Source: Candolleomyces eurysporus (lineage: Eukaryota > Basidiomycota > Agaricomycetes > Agaricales > Psathyrellaceae). From it: a stretch of 64,000 nt of DNA. This document shows positions 1 through 11,931 of this stretch, piece by piece; the stretch's first letter is position 1, and each line of letters starts with the position of its first letter. The DNA lies in NCBI GenBank assembly GCA_027579435.1, contig JANBPK010000864.1, positions 1 to 64,000 of the forward strand. The letters are read 5' to 3'. The translations under genes and the position numbers were made by a program. The notes beneath the pieces were generated by a model. That model saw only the letters and a list, made by a program, of their open reading frames with translations, had not been told where the DNA came from and did not search any database.

Positions 1-1033
1 CGGTCACAAACGCTACCTGGTCAAGATAGTCTCCACGCACCTGAACACTTGCACTCTCATCGATAGCGAAGACCTCCAACGTGGCCGTTCTGGCTCGCGC
101 GGCAACGCTGTCGTCCCACACACTGCCTGCGAAACCTTCATCACCCTCCTTCAAAGGAATCTGGAATTCCAGCTTCTTCTCGTCTTGAGGTGCGACCAGC
201 TTGATATTGGAGAAGGTATAACTGAGGTCTACGGACGTGCTGAAGATTCTGTCGTCAACAGGGATGAGGGTCGTATACTCGTCGCGATAGAAGTTCTCGA
301 ACGCCGAGCCAGTGGATTTCAGGACGAGAAGATCGGTCACCCCAGAGGTGAGCGTTGCAGTTAAGGCCTGCTTTCCTTGCGTTGCGTCGACCTAGAAGGG
401 GAATTGTTAGCCCAACTACTTAAGGGAGAGGAGCGGGCCACGATTACTTACCACTGCCTTGATGACGCGTTTATCGTCGCCATCTCGGTAGAACGAATGA
501 TTATGCTCCTTCCCATCCACAGAAATCCGACTCCATCGCAGTTGGGTCACAGTGACATGGACCTTGTGGATGTGGGCGTACTTCGAGACGAAGAGTGTTC
601 CAATGTGCAGAGCGAACTTCTCTGGAGAGAGGATGTGAGGTGAGGTCTTCGCAAGGACTGATAGAGGAAGAAGTCAGAATCCAATTCGGGCGATCCAAAA
701 TGGAACGCACAGTAGGTGATATTCTTGACTGAAATTTGTCGATCAGCACCATAAGGCACGCAAGGGCTACGATGAACTAACCAGAGTCGGTGGCGACGAC
801 AACGGTGTTATCAGCTTCAGTGTAGCTAGATCAAGTATAGTTAGCCTCACGCTATCGAAAACGCAGAAAGATAGTCACCTCGTCGCGATATCGCCCTCCA
901 ACAGCGTCTCGACACTGTATTCAACAATGGTGTGTAGGCCGGCGTCGCCACGTACAATACGGAAGACGCGAACATTGGTCTTCCCGTACTTGGCGTAGCT
1001 GAGGGTGGAGAGCTCTGCGGCGTTGCTGGACAT
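1..1033 (-). CDS. Urate oxidase (uricase), 5' part; gene runs off the left edge
   Basis: Uricase oxidises urate to 5-hydroxyisourate in purine catabolism and is normally peroxisomal. The start ATG is at 1033. Exons read 1033-879, 825-782, 728-711, 657-452 and 391-41, and all four internal junctions keep frame (155, 44, 18, 206 and 351 nt). Family landmarks in order are YGKTNVRVFRI near residue 12, the block LLEGDIATSYTEADN (active-site Thr region), VVATDS, VTQLRWSRISVDGKEHNHSF, and VLKSTGSAFENFYRDEYTTL. A further intron appears to start at 40 (gtgcgt), so the C-terminal third and any peroxisomal C-terminal signal lie outside the window. The 18-nt exon is short but encodes the expected VKNITY residues of the family. 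Family identity is certain by motif recognition; exon edges are inferred by eye. Confidence 0.93.
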
Positions 1034-1632
1034 GTTGGCTAGTTCGCAGAGAATTCGAGGTAAAAGTCGGTTTGGATGGTCGCACGAGATGATGGGAGAA
1101 CGAGAAGAATGATTCGGCTAAAAGCCCCTGATCAGCTTATAGAGGCTTTTTGAGAGCTAGAGCTCGAGCCCAGACTTTGGCGATATCGTCTGCCGAGATT
1201 TCTGATAGTGGAATGTAACCCAGAACGATAATTGCACCAAGATCGCAGAGAGTTATCCTTAAAGGCTGCGATAACGACGCGGAGTTGACCGATAAGATAA
1301 CAGTCAGGGGCAGGCGACTAACGAAAATGGCGATCACTGATAAGGGGAGGGAAACGGAAGCAAGCTAGAGCCGCTGGAATGCGGACACGCAATGACAGCA
1401 AGATAAAGGCTGAAGGAAGTGGGGGGAGGGAAGAAAGAGCGATTTCTACGACGGATGAAAGGGATATGCTTTATATATTCTGCCAGAACGGCAAATGTCT
1501 CATTTTCCATCACCTTCGACGTGGACCGCGGGTCGAGGCACGAGCGGAACGGGGAATGCGAGTTCCTTTTCTGGAGGAAGCAATCGACTACAACTCTAAA
1601 ACCGATGACAAATGTCCAAGAAGAAACCGTTC
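1034..1632. other. Intergenic, uricase promoter side
   Basis: This 600-base stretch lies between the uricase start and the 3' end of the next minus-strand gene. It should hold the uricase promoter. No reading frame in it looks like protein, and no TATA box or repeat stood out. Confidence 0.4.
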
Positions 1633-2757
1633 CTAGGCCATACCAATCATCTCTAGCAGATCGTCAACATCCACAACGATACCTCCCCTCTCGACAGTCT
1701 TCCCGGCAACAAGGTTCAGAGTCAATTTATCTTCGAACAATGGCTCGATCTCTCTGACGCCAGCGCCGTAGTCGTCGGCGGCCCCCTCCTCGTCCTCCAG
1801 AATTCCGTTAACCAAGGCCAGGTAATCGACGTCACTGGTATCCACCTCCTCCCATCGAGAGTCACAGTACGCGATGATATGCTCCGAAAAGAGGATCAAG
1901 CAGACCAGCTTCTCGACGCTGTCAAGTCCACCACCGCTTGCAGCATGGGCTGGTGCTACTTCCGAACCCAACTCTAAAACCGAATAACTTTCGCCGTTGG
2001 TGATAGCGGGTCCCGCTGTATCAGAATCGGGGTGAGGCGAAAGGCATATATCCAAGAACGGATCCCCCAGTTCCTGCGTGAATGATGGGTAGACCTGGGT
2101 AATGTGAGGATAGCACGAGGGATCGACATGATAGTCCTGGGTCGTGTTGAGCGATTGGAGGAGGATGTCCTTGAAGTAGTCGCGAGCGTCCTGGGCGTAA
2201 CATTTCACTTTGAAGATTTGGCTCGCATTCCACTTGCTCCCGGCATGTGCAAGGCGTTTCTCGAGCTTTCAGCGAGCGAACGGTAAGTATCGAACAAGTT
2301 TATGAGCGGGGAAACGCACCTTCCTAAAGAGAAGGTCGATTACAATGACCTTGTCGAAGACGTCGTAGTTCAAATAGGTCATGTCTAGTAGGCGAAAGAG
2401 CGAATGTTGTAGCGAGGTGATGAGTCGTGTTGCCCTGTGCTCCAGACACAAGGGATTTCAAACGTAGGACAGTGATGTGAGGAGAGTATACGTCTACGAA
2501 GAGTCGACGCAGAATGTCACGGTCGTCGATGGTTGACAACCAGAGAGGGGAGATGCACGGTGGCATCGTTTTGAGCCGGGCCAACACCTAGACTTCAGCA
2601 GGTCCAAAATTCGATCAAGCCCAGAAAGCAGTCGACAATAGATTTCGAAAGGCGCGATGACGAATTTTGGACCCTCGATCAAACGGTCAGAACAACTGAG
2701 CTGGCGATGGTCTGCTGAGCTACACGAGAGGGTTGTCGTCCAAGCATTGGCAATCAT
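1633..2757 (-). CDS. Unidentified multi-exon protein
   Basis: I do not recognise the family. The last exon, 2265-1633, ends in a stop at 1635-1633 and is preceded by an intron 2319-2266 (gtgcgt..aaag). The exon before it, 2434-2320, ends with FRLLDMTYLNYDVFDKVIVI-type sequence that reads as a helix-repeat segment, and the join gives a continuous frame. Upstream, coding-like sequence continues to an ATG at about 2757 through an intron of about 63 nt, but the exact N-terminal exons are uncertain. The C-terminal 190 residues are acidic, with a hydrophobic patch around VEKLVCLILFSEHIIAYC. It could be a HEAT-type helical repeat protein, which is a guess from composition. It is co-oriented with the uricase gene and its 3' end is 600 bases upstream of the uricase start. 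Confidence 0.5.
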
Positions 2758-4488
2758 AGTGCAGTTCCACAGGTATTATATGCGTTCTTCTATGAACAGA
2801 TGATCGAGTTTTCTCAACAGCGAACGAGTGAAAGGCATAAATGGGTTTGCGGAGTTCCCCAGTGAGAACATTGTTTATTCAAGTTTGAGTCGAACAACAA
2901 ACACAACCCAACAATCCCCTTGACTTCGAACCATCACTTTCATCTCATCGACCTGCTACTAGCCGGATACTCATCAGCAATCTGGTGCTTCTGACAATCT
3001 GTGACTCGAAATCCATCCAATTTTCAAGAGGCTGCGCAAAGACAAACNAAAAAACCCTGTGGAGTTCGAGCCATCACGTCCAGTTACTGGATGATACTCG
3101 GCGATAGTTTAGTGCTTACGACAGTGCTGTGGCGCTTCAACCCTATCTTATCTTCCAAAGGAGGCCGTGTCGACGGCGTACTTGTCTCAGATCGCCATAT
3201 TTCTCCTTCTGGCGACGTTACTATCCCTTCTGGCAAAGCCGGTTCTCGTACAATTCACCGCTGTTTAATCGGTAGGATGTCCCCCCGACTTTGATACTGG
3301 CGGTGCTCCAACGTGCGTCACTTCTTGCCGGGCTTCTCTCCGTGTGCACCTCGACCTCGAATGACTACGAAAAACTCTTTCTCTACACCATTTGGCCTAT
3401 GAACCCACGGAGGAATGAACCTGCTGTGCTACTATCAGCGGAACATGTCAAGGATTTGACGTGAATCAGCGGATCACGTCAATCCCCTAACACATGACAG
3501 CATACCTGTGGGAGGAGAGGACGACCTCTCCGCCCTTTACCTTTCCACAATGGGTTTTCGATCACTAGCAATTCATTACCCTCATTGGAAGCGCCCCTCT
3601 CGAGAAGCAAAAAAGCTTTCAGCCCTCTCTCTCTTAGCCCTTTAGTCTCGCTTCTACTTAGTTCTGGAGTGGTAGGCCCTTCACTGAAGGGTCTGACACA
3701 AGGAGGAGACTTACTCATCAATATACATGGCCTCCTCTGTATCATTGTGCTTCACCACGCCTGTGATTATCTCTACATTCTTACGCCAGTTGACGCGTAA
3801 TCGCTGTGGCTTGTCACTGCCTTTCTCAGTGCTCGTTACCACTCAACTAAGCAAACCGAACCACTGGCATTTGTCTTGATTCGGTTGTTTCCCCGGTTCG
3901 CCACAGAAAAAATTCTTTGTAATTCAAGCCTAACAGACTCTGGAAAATGGACATCGGTAGACGACGGGACCTTTCAATTCTAGTCTTGGAGACCCATACT
4001 ATATTTCTCTGAAAAGTCGACTGGTTACTGGCTCTTAAAGAGCTCCAAGTCTCTGCGTCTATTTCTCTGGCAGCTCCCTGATACCGGGTCAGGGGGTTTT
4101 AGTCCTGGAAAATGGCTGAAATAGAGTTCAAACAGCGCCTTTGGTGACAGATCAAGATCACGATTCTAATTGGTTCAGCTGGCCTCTTTCCAGGAGACCG
4201 AGTTCAGCCACAAACTCGCTCTTTACAATGGAAAAGGCTACTCGAGCAGCCCGCAACAATAGACGTTAACTCCAGCACGAGCTTGTGACTCGATGGCTGG
4301 TGTTTACGGCAAGCTGTGGGTAAGATGAAAGGGCTCTGTGAGATGTGGTATAGTTTCTGTGGCGCAATACAGAGGATAGATCGTCTACTCCTCTGGTGTG
4401 TCAAAGCCATGATTCCCTGCCTCATAAAATGCCGCAGAGCTGTAGTTTGGCTTGCCAGCACTCCTTGCCCTTCTCCCACTACCACTCC
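2758..4488. other. No supported gene
   Basis: Short open frames exist (for example 3001-3294 on plus, 3479-3745 on minus, 4204-4485 on minus) but none shows a recognisable domain or a splice-linked continuation. One ambiguous base at 3048 abuts a run of A. Confidence 0.4.
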
Positions 4489-5413
4489 ATGTCGTCCTCT
4501 CCGCCGTCGCCCTTGAGAATGCCCTCCCCTCCCCGGCCCTCAGCTTCCAGGCTCGCCACGGACCAGATAAAACGCCGCCGCATCGCCAGTCTTCTGGATC
4601 CTATCATAGAAATTCACCAGAACGATATCACCCCTGATACTCCAACCAGAGACTTTCCCTTGGTGAATGCGATTCGTGTTGCTGAAGCAGGCTCATTCAT
4701 CTGGACGTCTACCTCCCACGATAATGTCGAAAGTGACCTCCAGCACGATATTGGCTTCATTGGCTCTGAATATATCGGGTGCCTTGGGGAGGGAATCCTG
4801 CGCTTCTTCATGACCTACGGTGAGGGTGAGTTGCTTCTCAGCCTTTGCCCTGTCTAGATTAAACGACGCGTACTTACCTCCGCCCGGTCCTTCCATAGGT
4901 CGCAATGGGGTTGTCGGTCGCGTCGGAGAGCTTTTGGTGCCCGATGTCTACACTCTGCAGTCCTGCGGCTTTGAGGCCGGCAAAAGTTCGTGGACCGAAG
5001 CCAGACGGTTTATCACGGAAGAGATGATTTTGAATCTCTTGAAACGCTCCGTCGAGACCAAGAGGCGCATCGTCTTGATCGTCGTTCCAGTTGACGAAAG
5101 AATTGCCGGACTTTCGGAAAATAAGACACTTCGTAGTGGCCAATGGATTCTTGAAGCCAAATTCCTTCCAGTATTGATGAGCGAGGGGCAGGGGAGCGAA
5201 GGAAGGGGCCAATGGGATGCTCACCCAATGTTTTCCGAGGCTGCATTGCACGTTAGGACGTTCGACGAGCGTGCTGTTCCCTTTCCGCCTATTCCCGAGG
5301 ACGTCTTTTCCTCCGGTAATTGCGATGGTGAAGTAACGGAGTGCATGCGGAAGTCGCTCAAGACTCTGGAAAAGAACGGTTTTTACAGATCAAGCCCGCA
5401 GGCCAAGGTCTAA
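4489..5413 (+). CDS. Tandem-duplicate protein of unknown family, copy 1
   Basis: Two exons, 4489-4819 and 4899-5413, total 846 nt (281 residues) with a 79-nt phase-1 intron. I do not recognise a domain. The N-terminus is Ser/Pro-rich, followed by RRRIASLLDPIIEIHQND, then TRDFPL. The second exon contains FITEEMILNLLKRSVETKRR and LRSGQWILEAKF. These blocks recur in the gene at 7300-8024, so the pair are paralogues. ATG 4489 is preferred over in-frame ATGs at 4396 and 4519 because it gives an N-terminus of similar length to the paralogue; 4519 is also possible. There is no signal peptide or clear membrane segment, so it is probably intracellular. Confidence 0.7.
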
Positions 5414-7299
5414 GTGTTGTGGGGCGGCGAGCAAGGATGGTCTCAATTGTCGCTGTGTCTTCTCTTCCTACTTATTCATTATCGAACCTTTTAATTTAGA
5501 TGCCGTTATGTACTATGCCTTGTAGTGTACTTTTGTATTCACGACAGGGAGTATGTTCAATAGAAATCGCGTTGTTATTCTTCGAACAAGAACAAGCCAC
5601 TGACAGGGGGTTGCCATGTCGTGAAAGCATTCCATTCGACTCTTTTTTGTGACCCGTTTCTATGTGCTTACTATAAGCGTAAGCGGCATCTTTAAGTACT
5701 GAGGCCTCGAGGCGAAGAGCTCCAAGCAGTCTTCAGGTCCGAGTTGTACGGACTATGCAGGCTTCGCTGAGTGTCGGAGTATGAAGGTACCACTTCCGAC
5801 CGTCAAACATGATCATCAACGTTGGCAACTGCAGCCGGGTCAGTTGAAACAACGACCAACTGAACCCCAACCGCATCCCGACGACGGCCGAATCAAGGAG
5901 CATTCCCCTCCAACTCATCTTCTCCGAGAGTTCATGGGTGCTCCAAGATAGTAGGAAGCATCTGAGACGGGAATTCTATCGCCATATNCCCCCCACACTC
6001 CGTTGATGTTGCAGGCTCTCGACTGGCCGGGGCCAAACCCCGTGTATAGCTTCCAAAAACTCTCCGCTCATGAACGCAACTCCCCATGACGAATGAAAAA
6101 CTTGATGAACGACAAGTCTCTGACAGCGCTGGATCCTTGGGCCCGGGTTTCTCGCGATTGATACCACCTCGAGGGACCCTCGTACCGATTTCAAGAACTC
6201 TGGCGGCGCACATCATTGATCATTTGGCAGATGTGCATTACCTGAAAAAAGTATCCGCCACAGTTGGCATCTATTGGTAGGTTTCGCTTGTCGCTTGCTA
6301 TTTCAAGCCCTTGCTAACGACTCTTCCTGGCAGGCTCAAGAGATCCTGATGTGCTTGCGGCATTGATCGAAAATGCAGGCTATACTCGTCTCACTTCCTC
6401 AGTACCGAAATCGTCCACCGATCACTAGCTCCATCAAGTCCCTGTGTGGCGCTGTGTAGCATTGTGGGTGGGAATTCGAGAAGCGTCTCAGCGTTTCCGT
6501 TGACTGAATGCCTTGCGCAAAAAGGGACCTTTCAGGGCCCCCTTCGCGTCCCAAATCGTACCAGCTGCGGACGCTCACTTTGAGACCTGGAGGATGCCGA
6601 CAATTCTCGAGTGCTTACGAATCGTTTCGCTTTCGCAGGCGCTCATCCCTAATACCTTCCTCATCTGGGCCCGTGAGGTGCTGTTTCGTCCGAACAATTC
6701 TCAGGCTGTCACTCGACGACGAGGCCGAATGGCCAGCCAAACNTTTTTTGTTCAGCTTTATCTAGTAACTGTGGACAAATGGTAATGGAATGGCACTCAC
6801 GATCAGCAAAATGGAAGCAGAAGGAATACCCATTTTCCGCGCAAGAAAACGCGTCTACCGAATGCACACCTGCTCTACTCTACGTTTATTTCTCCGAGTC
6901 GCGACTTGATTCCGAGCGGAAAGGGGCGCTTCCCCAAGGAAAACAATCAAAAGATCAAATTCAGGTGGCTCGAGGAAGCGGCATTTTAGAATTGCCCAAA
7001 TCGAGTTGTGGACTGTTTCTATCAATACAGCCTCCCTGCCGTTATCCCTCTGTAGACGAACCGCGCAGTGACTGGATTACTGTCGTACGGCCGACTTTAA
7101 CTTGCATTGGCTCGTGAATGATGCAACCGGCCATAAGCGGGGACAGGACAATGTTAGTGCTCTGTGCCGTGTCTAGCTCACATCCCTCTGTTCTTTAATA
7201 AAGCGGGAGTTTGCTCCAAATTCACTTACTGCATTCCCCCTTTAAACAGAGGAGTCCCCGTCTCCTTCTGTNCCCCCAACCATTGCCCATCCCCCACCG
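5414..7299. other. No supported gene
   Basis: This 1.9-kb spacer separates the two paralogues. Frames such as 5932-6216 (minus) and 6508-6785 (plus) are broken by ambiguous bases at 5988 and 6743 next to C and T runs. They have no recognisable domain. I found no third paralogue copy or relic here. Confidence 0.4.
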
Positions 7300-8024
7300 A
7301 TGAATCCTATCCTGCAACCGCTGCCTACGTACCCCGGTACAGCTCTTTCGCACCTCACAGCCGTCGAGCTTCAAACTTTTCAACGTCTCGAGTTTCTTCG
7401 TGCCATACACGCGCGAACCCCTACGAACGATACTTTCACCAGGGACTTTCCCAGACAGAATTTGGTCCTGGTCCGGGATCCAGCAGACAGTAGACTTTAC
7501 TGGGCACCAAGCTCGACATCCAATTTCATGGAAGACTTCGCAGGCCAATACGAGTTTATCACGTCTGCTTATGAAGAAGAAGACGAAGAGGATTCAGAAA
7601 GACTGGTCTTCTTCGTGAGTCTGCGTGAGTTGCTACTGTCTCCCTTTAAAAACATGGTGGCGAGGAACTCACCATCTTACTTTTAGGCCAGCGCGCGATC
7701 GCCACACTCCGCATTCCAAGGCGAACCTTGGATATGCTCGTCCCCAGCGGCGACTTCAACCCTCGAGCCCCCGGATCCTGGCTCCCCATCGTTCAATACA
7801 TCACTACTGAAACAATCGTCGACTTATTGATGCGTTCGGTCTGCTTCCGACAAGCTGTTATCCTCGAGGCCGTTCGTGTTATCGACGATTTCTGGAGCCA
7901 TGGAACAAACAATCGTCTTGGAAGCGGCCACTGGATCCTCCAGTCTCGATACGAGAATCGCGCGATTATCAGGAACTATGATGACCGCCCCCCCTCTGCC
8001 CTGTTGTCCATTCTAAGCTGTTAA
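7300..8024 (+). CDS. Tandem-duplicate protein of unknown family, copy 2
   Basis: Two exons, 7300-7624 and 7687-8024, total 663 nt (220 residues), with a 62-nt phase-1 intron at the position equivalent to copy 1. Shared blocks with copy 1 are TRDFPR (copy 1 TRDFPL), an acidic linker before the intron, YITTETIVDLLMRSV (copy 1 FITEEMILNLLKRSV) and LGSGHWILQSRY (copy 1 LRSGQWILEAKF). The acidic run EEEDEEDSE lies just before the intron. The C-terminus is about 45 residues shorter than in copy 1. No known domain is recognised; function unknown. Confidence 0.72.
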
Positions 8025-8495
8025 ACCCCTCTTCTCGTCCCCGGANCCCCTACGCAACAAGATAATCATTATTTTGAAGTGCACGCACGGATGGATGAAA
8101 CGTGCCTACCGAATACTCATACAGGCTTTGAGAGTCGTTTATAGAGAAGTAGACGAGATCTAGACACTAGAGGGGCAACAAGAGGATTCAGTTGCCTTTG
8201 GTCTCTCCAACCTATTTATTTAGTCTCACATTGTGTCATGCCAACAGTCCTTTTGTATTTCTAACAGCTCCTTGTATCGCTCACACCTTCGTTACTATGC
8301 ACTGTATAATAAAAGCTGTATTTCCGCCGAGCATTGAACAAAGGTAGAACAACGCCAACTGATATGTGGCGTAAGCCGTGTTTAGAGTGACTTCATCAAG
8401 ACGGCATCGAGCGAGCTATGGATAAGAAAGCAGGGAGAGTCTTCGCTCCTAGCCCTTGATTTCCAGCGAGCAAAAAACAAAAAAGAAAATTTAAC
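8025..8495. other. 3' flank of copy 2; no gene
   Basis: A/T-rich, with a TATAATAAAAGC stretch near 8305 that could serve as a polyadenylation region. An ambiguous base at 8046 abuts a C run. Nothing else is seen. Confidence 0.4.
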
Positions 8496-8578
8496 TGCCC
8501 CAGTGAGGCTCGAACTCACGACCTTCCGATTGGCACTGAATAACAGTCGGACGCTGTAACCAACTCAGCCATGGGGCA
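8496..8578 (-). tRNA. tRNA-Asn (anticodon GTT) with a 10-nt intron
   Basis: Read on the minus strand, this 83-nt segment folds as a complete cloverleaf. The acceptor stem is TGCCCCA/TGGGGCA, the D arm begins GCTGAGTTGG, the anticodon stem is TCCGA/TCGGA around CTGTTA, and the T arm is GTGAG-TTCGAGC-CTCAC. The anticodon is GTT. Between position 37 and position 38 there are ten extra bases, the canonical place for a eukaryotic nuclear tRNA intron; removing them leaves 73 nt. The CCA end is not encoded, as expected for eukaryotes. It sits 160 bases downstream of the first GH16 gene. Confidence 0.93.
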
Positions 8579-8737
8579 CATGCTGGGAATCCTTACCTCA
8601 GGGCCTACCGTCAAATCTCAGCCATCAATTGGTGTAGACTGCATCTTTGAAGCGTCGACGATACAGGTAAAAATACAATTATTGCGCACACANTTTTTCC
8701 GTTTCTACGTAGCAAAAAGAGATATTAGAAGAGTAAT

Positions 8738-10144
8738 TCACCGGTATACTCGAACTGCAGCGAAATCGAAATAGGCGTCGCGGAACGAGCCTGGGTTGTT
8801 ATTCACAAAATCTGGTTGTCGTGATATTACCGTCAGGATGCTTGTCGTGTGAAAGAAGCCAGCGAGATTATAACGCACCGACACAAGTAGAAGGACAACC
8901 TGACTGGCCGTAGACATTTCCAGCCCAATCACCGCCTGGGGTACCGAGTGTGTGGCTTAGTATTCTACGAGTAGGAAACGGGAACGATTACGCACAGAGA
9001 GTCAAATTAATGATAATTCTGTGTGCGTCGAAGTGCTCCCCAATGTTGCACTGCGTGTTAGGGAAGTGCGCTGCCGGGGTTCCCTGTCAAGACCCAAAAT
9101 GTTTGCGTTTAAATTCAATCATGTCTACTATTGAATGGCAAAGGAAACGTGCTGCACTGACCCAGTTCCCAGTGTTGATCGTCTGCGCCCCGTTCCTCAT
9201 GTCAGAAGGAACTGATCCGCCGTTCCTTGGCCAGAACCAGACCTTGATAAAGTTATTGTTTCGCTCCATAGCGAACCATCCACCACCGTTGTCATTGAAT
9301 GGGGGCCCGAAACTGTTCCATGCAGAGAACCTGACACCACAGCCAGTGTTACTGTTGACCAGAGCGTTGCAGTCCAACTGGCCACTCGTTCTTCATAAGA
9401 GGCCAAGTTAGCGACAGGGATGATTTTGACCTGATGAAGCCGACTTACCCGGTATGAGAACGACCGCTGGAAGGCATCCTACAGCCAGGTCCTGTGTGAA
9501 GAGTAGCCGCGTTTGGCGCCTGGTCATTGACACCTTCGACAATGTCAACTTCTCCAGAGTATGGCCAGTCGGGTCCGTTTTCCCAGATTGCTGGCCAGGT
9601 TCTGTTGATCAAATGAATGACGATCCATCTAAGGGATGAAACCCGTACTGACCCGCAACCTTGGGGCATATGACGAACGTCAAAGCTAGAGCGGCGATAG
9701 ACGTAAGCGAGCATACTATGAGCGTGAGATTGTAAGGGACCGTGACCTACACAGCAACATGAGTGGTGTAAGTCTTCTTCGATTGGATTCGAACAGACGC
9801 CCGACCAGCACCACCTGAGCCCAAGTAGGTCTTGTAGTCAGTTCGCAGGATGAAGCTGTTGCCCGACGCATAGGTCAAGTTCTGATTCCTCGACGTGGCT
9901 TGATCAACATATCTCCTGGGACGGTTTGTAGTCGTGTGAGCCTCTGATGATAAAGGAGAATCGAAGTGAAAGGTCCGTACACTCTGCCGTGTGTGGGGTC
10001 GGAGATGGCTTCCCAGGTAAAGGCATCGTAAAAAGCGTTACCGACGATGTTGTCAGAGAGGCTGTACGTTGCCCCCAGGACACCACAAATTTGTGTCAAA
10101 GAGACGATTGAGAAAGTAGTGAGTAGATAGCCCAGTTTAATCAT
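8738..10144 (-). CDS. GH16 endo-1,3(4)-beta-glucanase (laminarinase), copy A
   Basis: Secreted glycoside hydrolase of family 16, close to the fungal Lam16A type, cleaving beta-1,3(1,4)-glucans of fungal or plant walls. The ATG at 10144 starts a signal peptide (hydrophobic LLTTFSIVSLTQICGVLGA). The mature N-terminus reads TYSLSDNIVGNAFYDAFTWE, followed by the DPTHGRV junction. The catalytic motif E-x-D-x-x-E is seen as GEVDIVEGVNDQ (nucleophile and acid/base Glu). Later come GNTGCGV-type sequence as SNTGCGV, NGGGWFAMER, KVWFWPRN and the C-terminal VNNNPGSFRDAYFDFAAVRV. About eight exons, as in copies B and C, and all junctions checked restore the frame, so it looks intact. The stop is at 8740-8738. 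It is first of three tandem copies. Confidence 0.92.
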
Positions 10145-10225
10145 TCTGCGACGATAGGAGAGGGAAAAGACAAGAATCCGGAGGCAAGCTTCCAAGTTGG
10201 AGCGTACCTCGAGGATCTTCACGGC

Positions 10226-10231
10226 TTTATA
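10226..10231 (-). promoter_or_regulatory. TATA-like box of GH16 copy A
   Basis: TATAAA on the minus strand, about 82 nt upstream of the ATG at 10144. Position is suitable for a core promoter; assigned by sequence only. Confidence 0.4.
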
Positions 10232-10239
10232 CCCCAAGT

Positions 10240-11931
10240 GCGCCAGTAAAACCCCGGAAAATCAGTTTCAAAGTGTGATGTTCATGTGGCCTAGACCTGT
10301 ATAAACCACAAGTGTCACATAAGGCCAAGGTGTTCATGCAGCGCACAAACGAAAACTCTTCGATTCGGCCACGAACCAAGAGCCAAGAGACCAATCGCAG
10401 CTCGCACCGGTGTCCGGATTTGACGTCCCTGTAAGCAAGAGAGCAAGGATGGAAGGTGACACGTCGCGCATCAATACAGCCATGGATAGCTGGTTGAAAG
10501 CAGGTAGCAATCGGAGCAATGCCGCACGAAGTTTGGGCAATTAGACCAAAGAGAACGAACCTGGCGGTAATCCTTTCCGGGAAAGCGTAAACATAGATAG
10601 CTGAAGGTGCGGGGATCGTGTTTCCTGGGGACAAAAGACAAAAGAGAGAAACAGTACCACTTGACCAAGCAAACCACCAAGAAAGGAATACATCGCATCG
10701 GTAGTTACCATGTTGACACATCGAAGTTGCTTCCGTGCCGTTAGTGTAGTTAGGAAGCAAAAGAATCGGACAAAGATCCGACCAGTGTTGACTAGCAGCT
10801 GAATCTTGCACCCGCTGGTAACCAGGGCACGTACAATGAGTTCTCCCAAATGGTAATTGCGGTGGTGCAGAGGCTTTCGGCAACCTGGGCAAAGGAACAA
10901 TCTGAGAAACCGGCTGTAAAACGCATAACCCGACATGCTACGTCGACGAACTTGGCAACTAACAAAACAAGAGCAAAGCATGTTCCTCGCCTTAACGTTC
11001 TCGCGAAAGCCCTCAACATGTGTGAGTTCACACCAGTAGCTAAATTACGATGAAAATTGCATTATTCGCCGAGTTTGAACCTTGTTACCTATTCTGCGCC
11101 GTCGTGCAAGCACCGGAGACGACCAGAGGTGGGAAACGAGGGCAGGTTGGCTGGCGAACCGTTCTACCCGTAGATGTGCAGAATCTTCTTCACGTTGATG
11201 CATGAAGAACGTGATAATCACGAGCAGGTGGTAGAGTCAACCTGGACAAATACGGCTGTGCTTCGTGAATGCTTTCTAGAAACGGAACGAGTGGTATGAG
11301 CTGGTTTGAGCAGCTAAAAGTAGGATTGTCCTATGCTTATGCATCAACAGTGAAGTTGTAATGCACGCACCTGATAAGAACACACGAACAGTCTTCTGAA
11401 GGTTGCATTGAATTGAGCACATGCTGAGGAATATCAAGCCCCACTCCAATGAAATGACAGGCTACTGACCTGGCGAGTTCTCGAAACAAGTTAGGCCACC
11501 TCTCTTCGTAGAAAGTGGCCTCCGAGGCCTGGAAGGCCCATTCCGTATTTCCATGTGCAAGCCAACGAGGTGGTATGGTATAACCAGGTGAGCATACCAT
11601 GAGAAGCGTGACTGCAGGTCGCTTTTAGTTCAGTCAAGGAACCAGTCTGGAAGTACCATTTAGTCATTCATTTCCGTAGAAATTGCGAGAAGACGCTTTG
11701 TAAGGCGCCGGCTGAGTAGTGAAATGAGGGTAAGGATGTCGAAGGTCGCGGCAGAAGCCGTTTCATCATTCCGACTGTTTGGAACTCTGCCTCATGCCAA
11801 ATAGCGCAAGAGTCACCCCACTCAGTGAAGTCGAACACTGCAGTTACACCAGAAGAGAAATCATACGTATGCGATAAATGGGTATAGATCACTTTCATCT
11901 ACATCTACAACTACCAATAATTTAGCCCCGG
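10240..11931. other. Spacer between GH16 copies A and B; possible unrecognised gene
   Basis: The minus strand between about 11031 and 10330 has overlapping open frames with hydrophobic stretches (for example ALVLLVAKFVDVACRV near 10975, RFVLFGLIAQ near 10555). These could be exons of a small membrane protein, but I could not connect them with convincing splice sites. The frames at 11337-11600 and 11668-11898 (minus) have no recognisable features. No transposon ends were seen. Confidence 0.3.

Noticed and set aside
10227..10892. 221-residue minus-strand open frame between GH16 copies
   Set aside because: Hydrophobic stretches alone, in competing overlapping frames; no family recognised, so it is only mentioned in the spacer entry.
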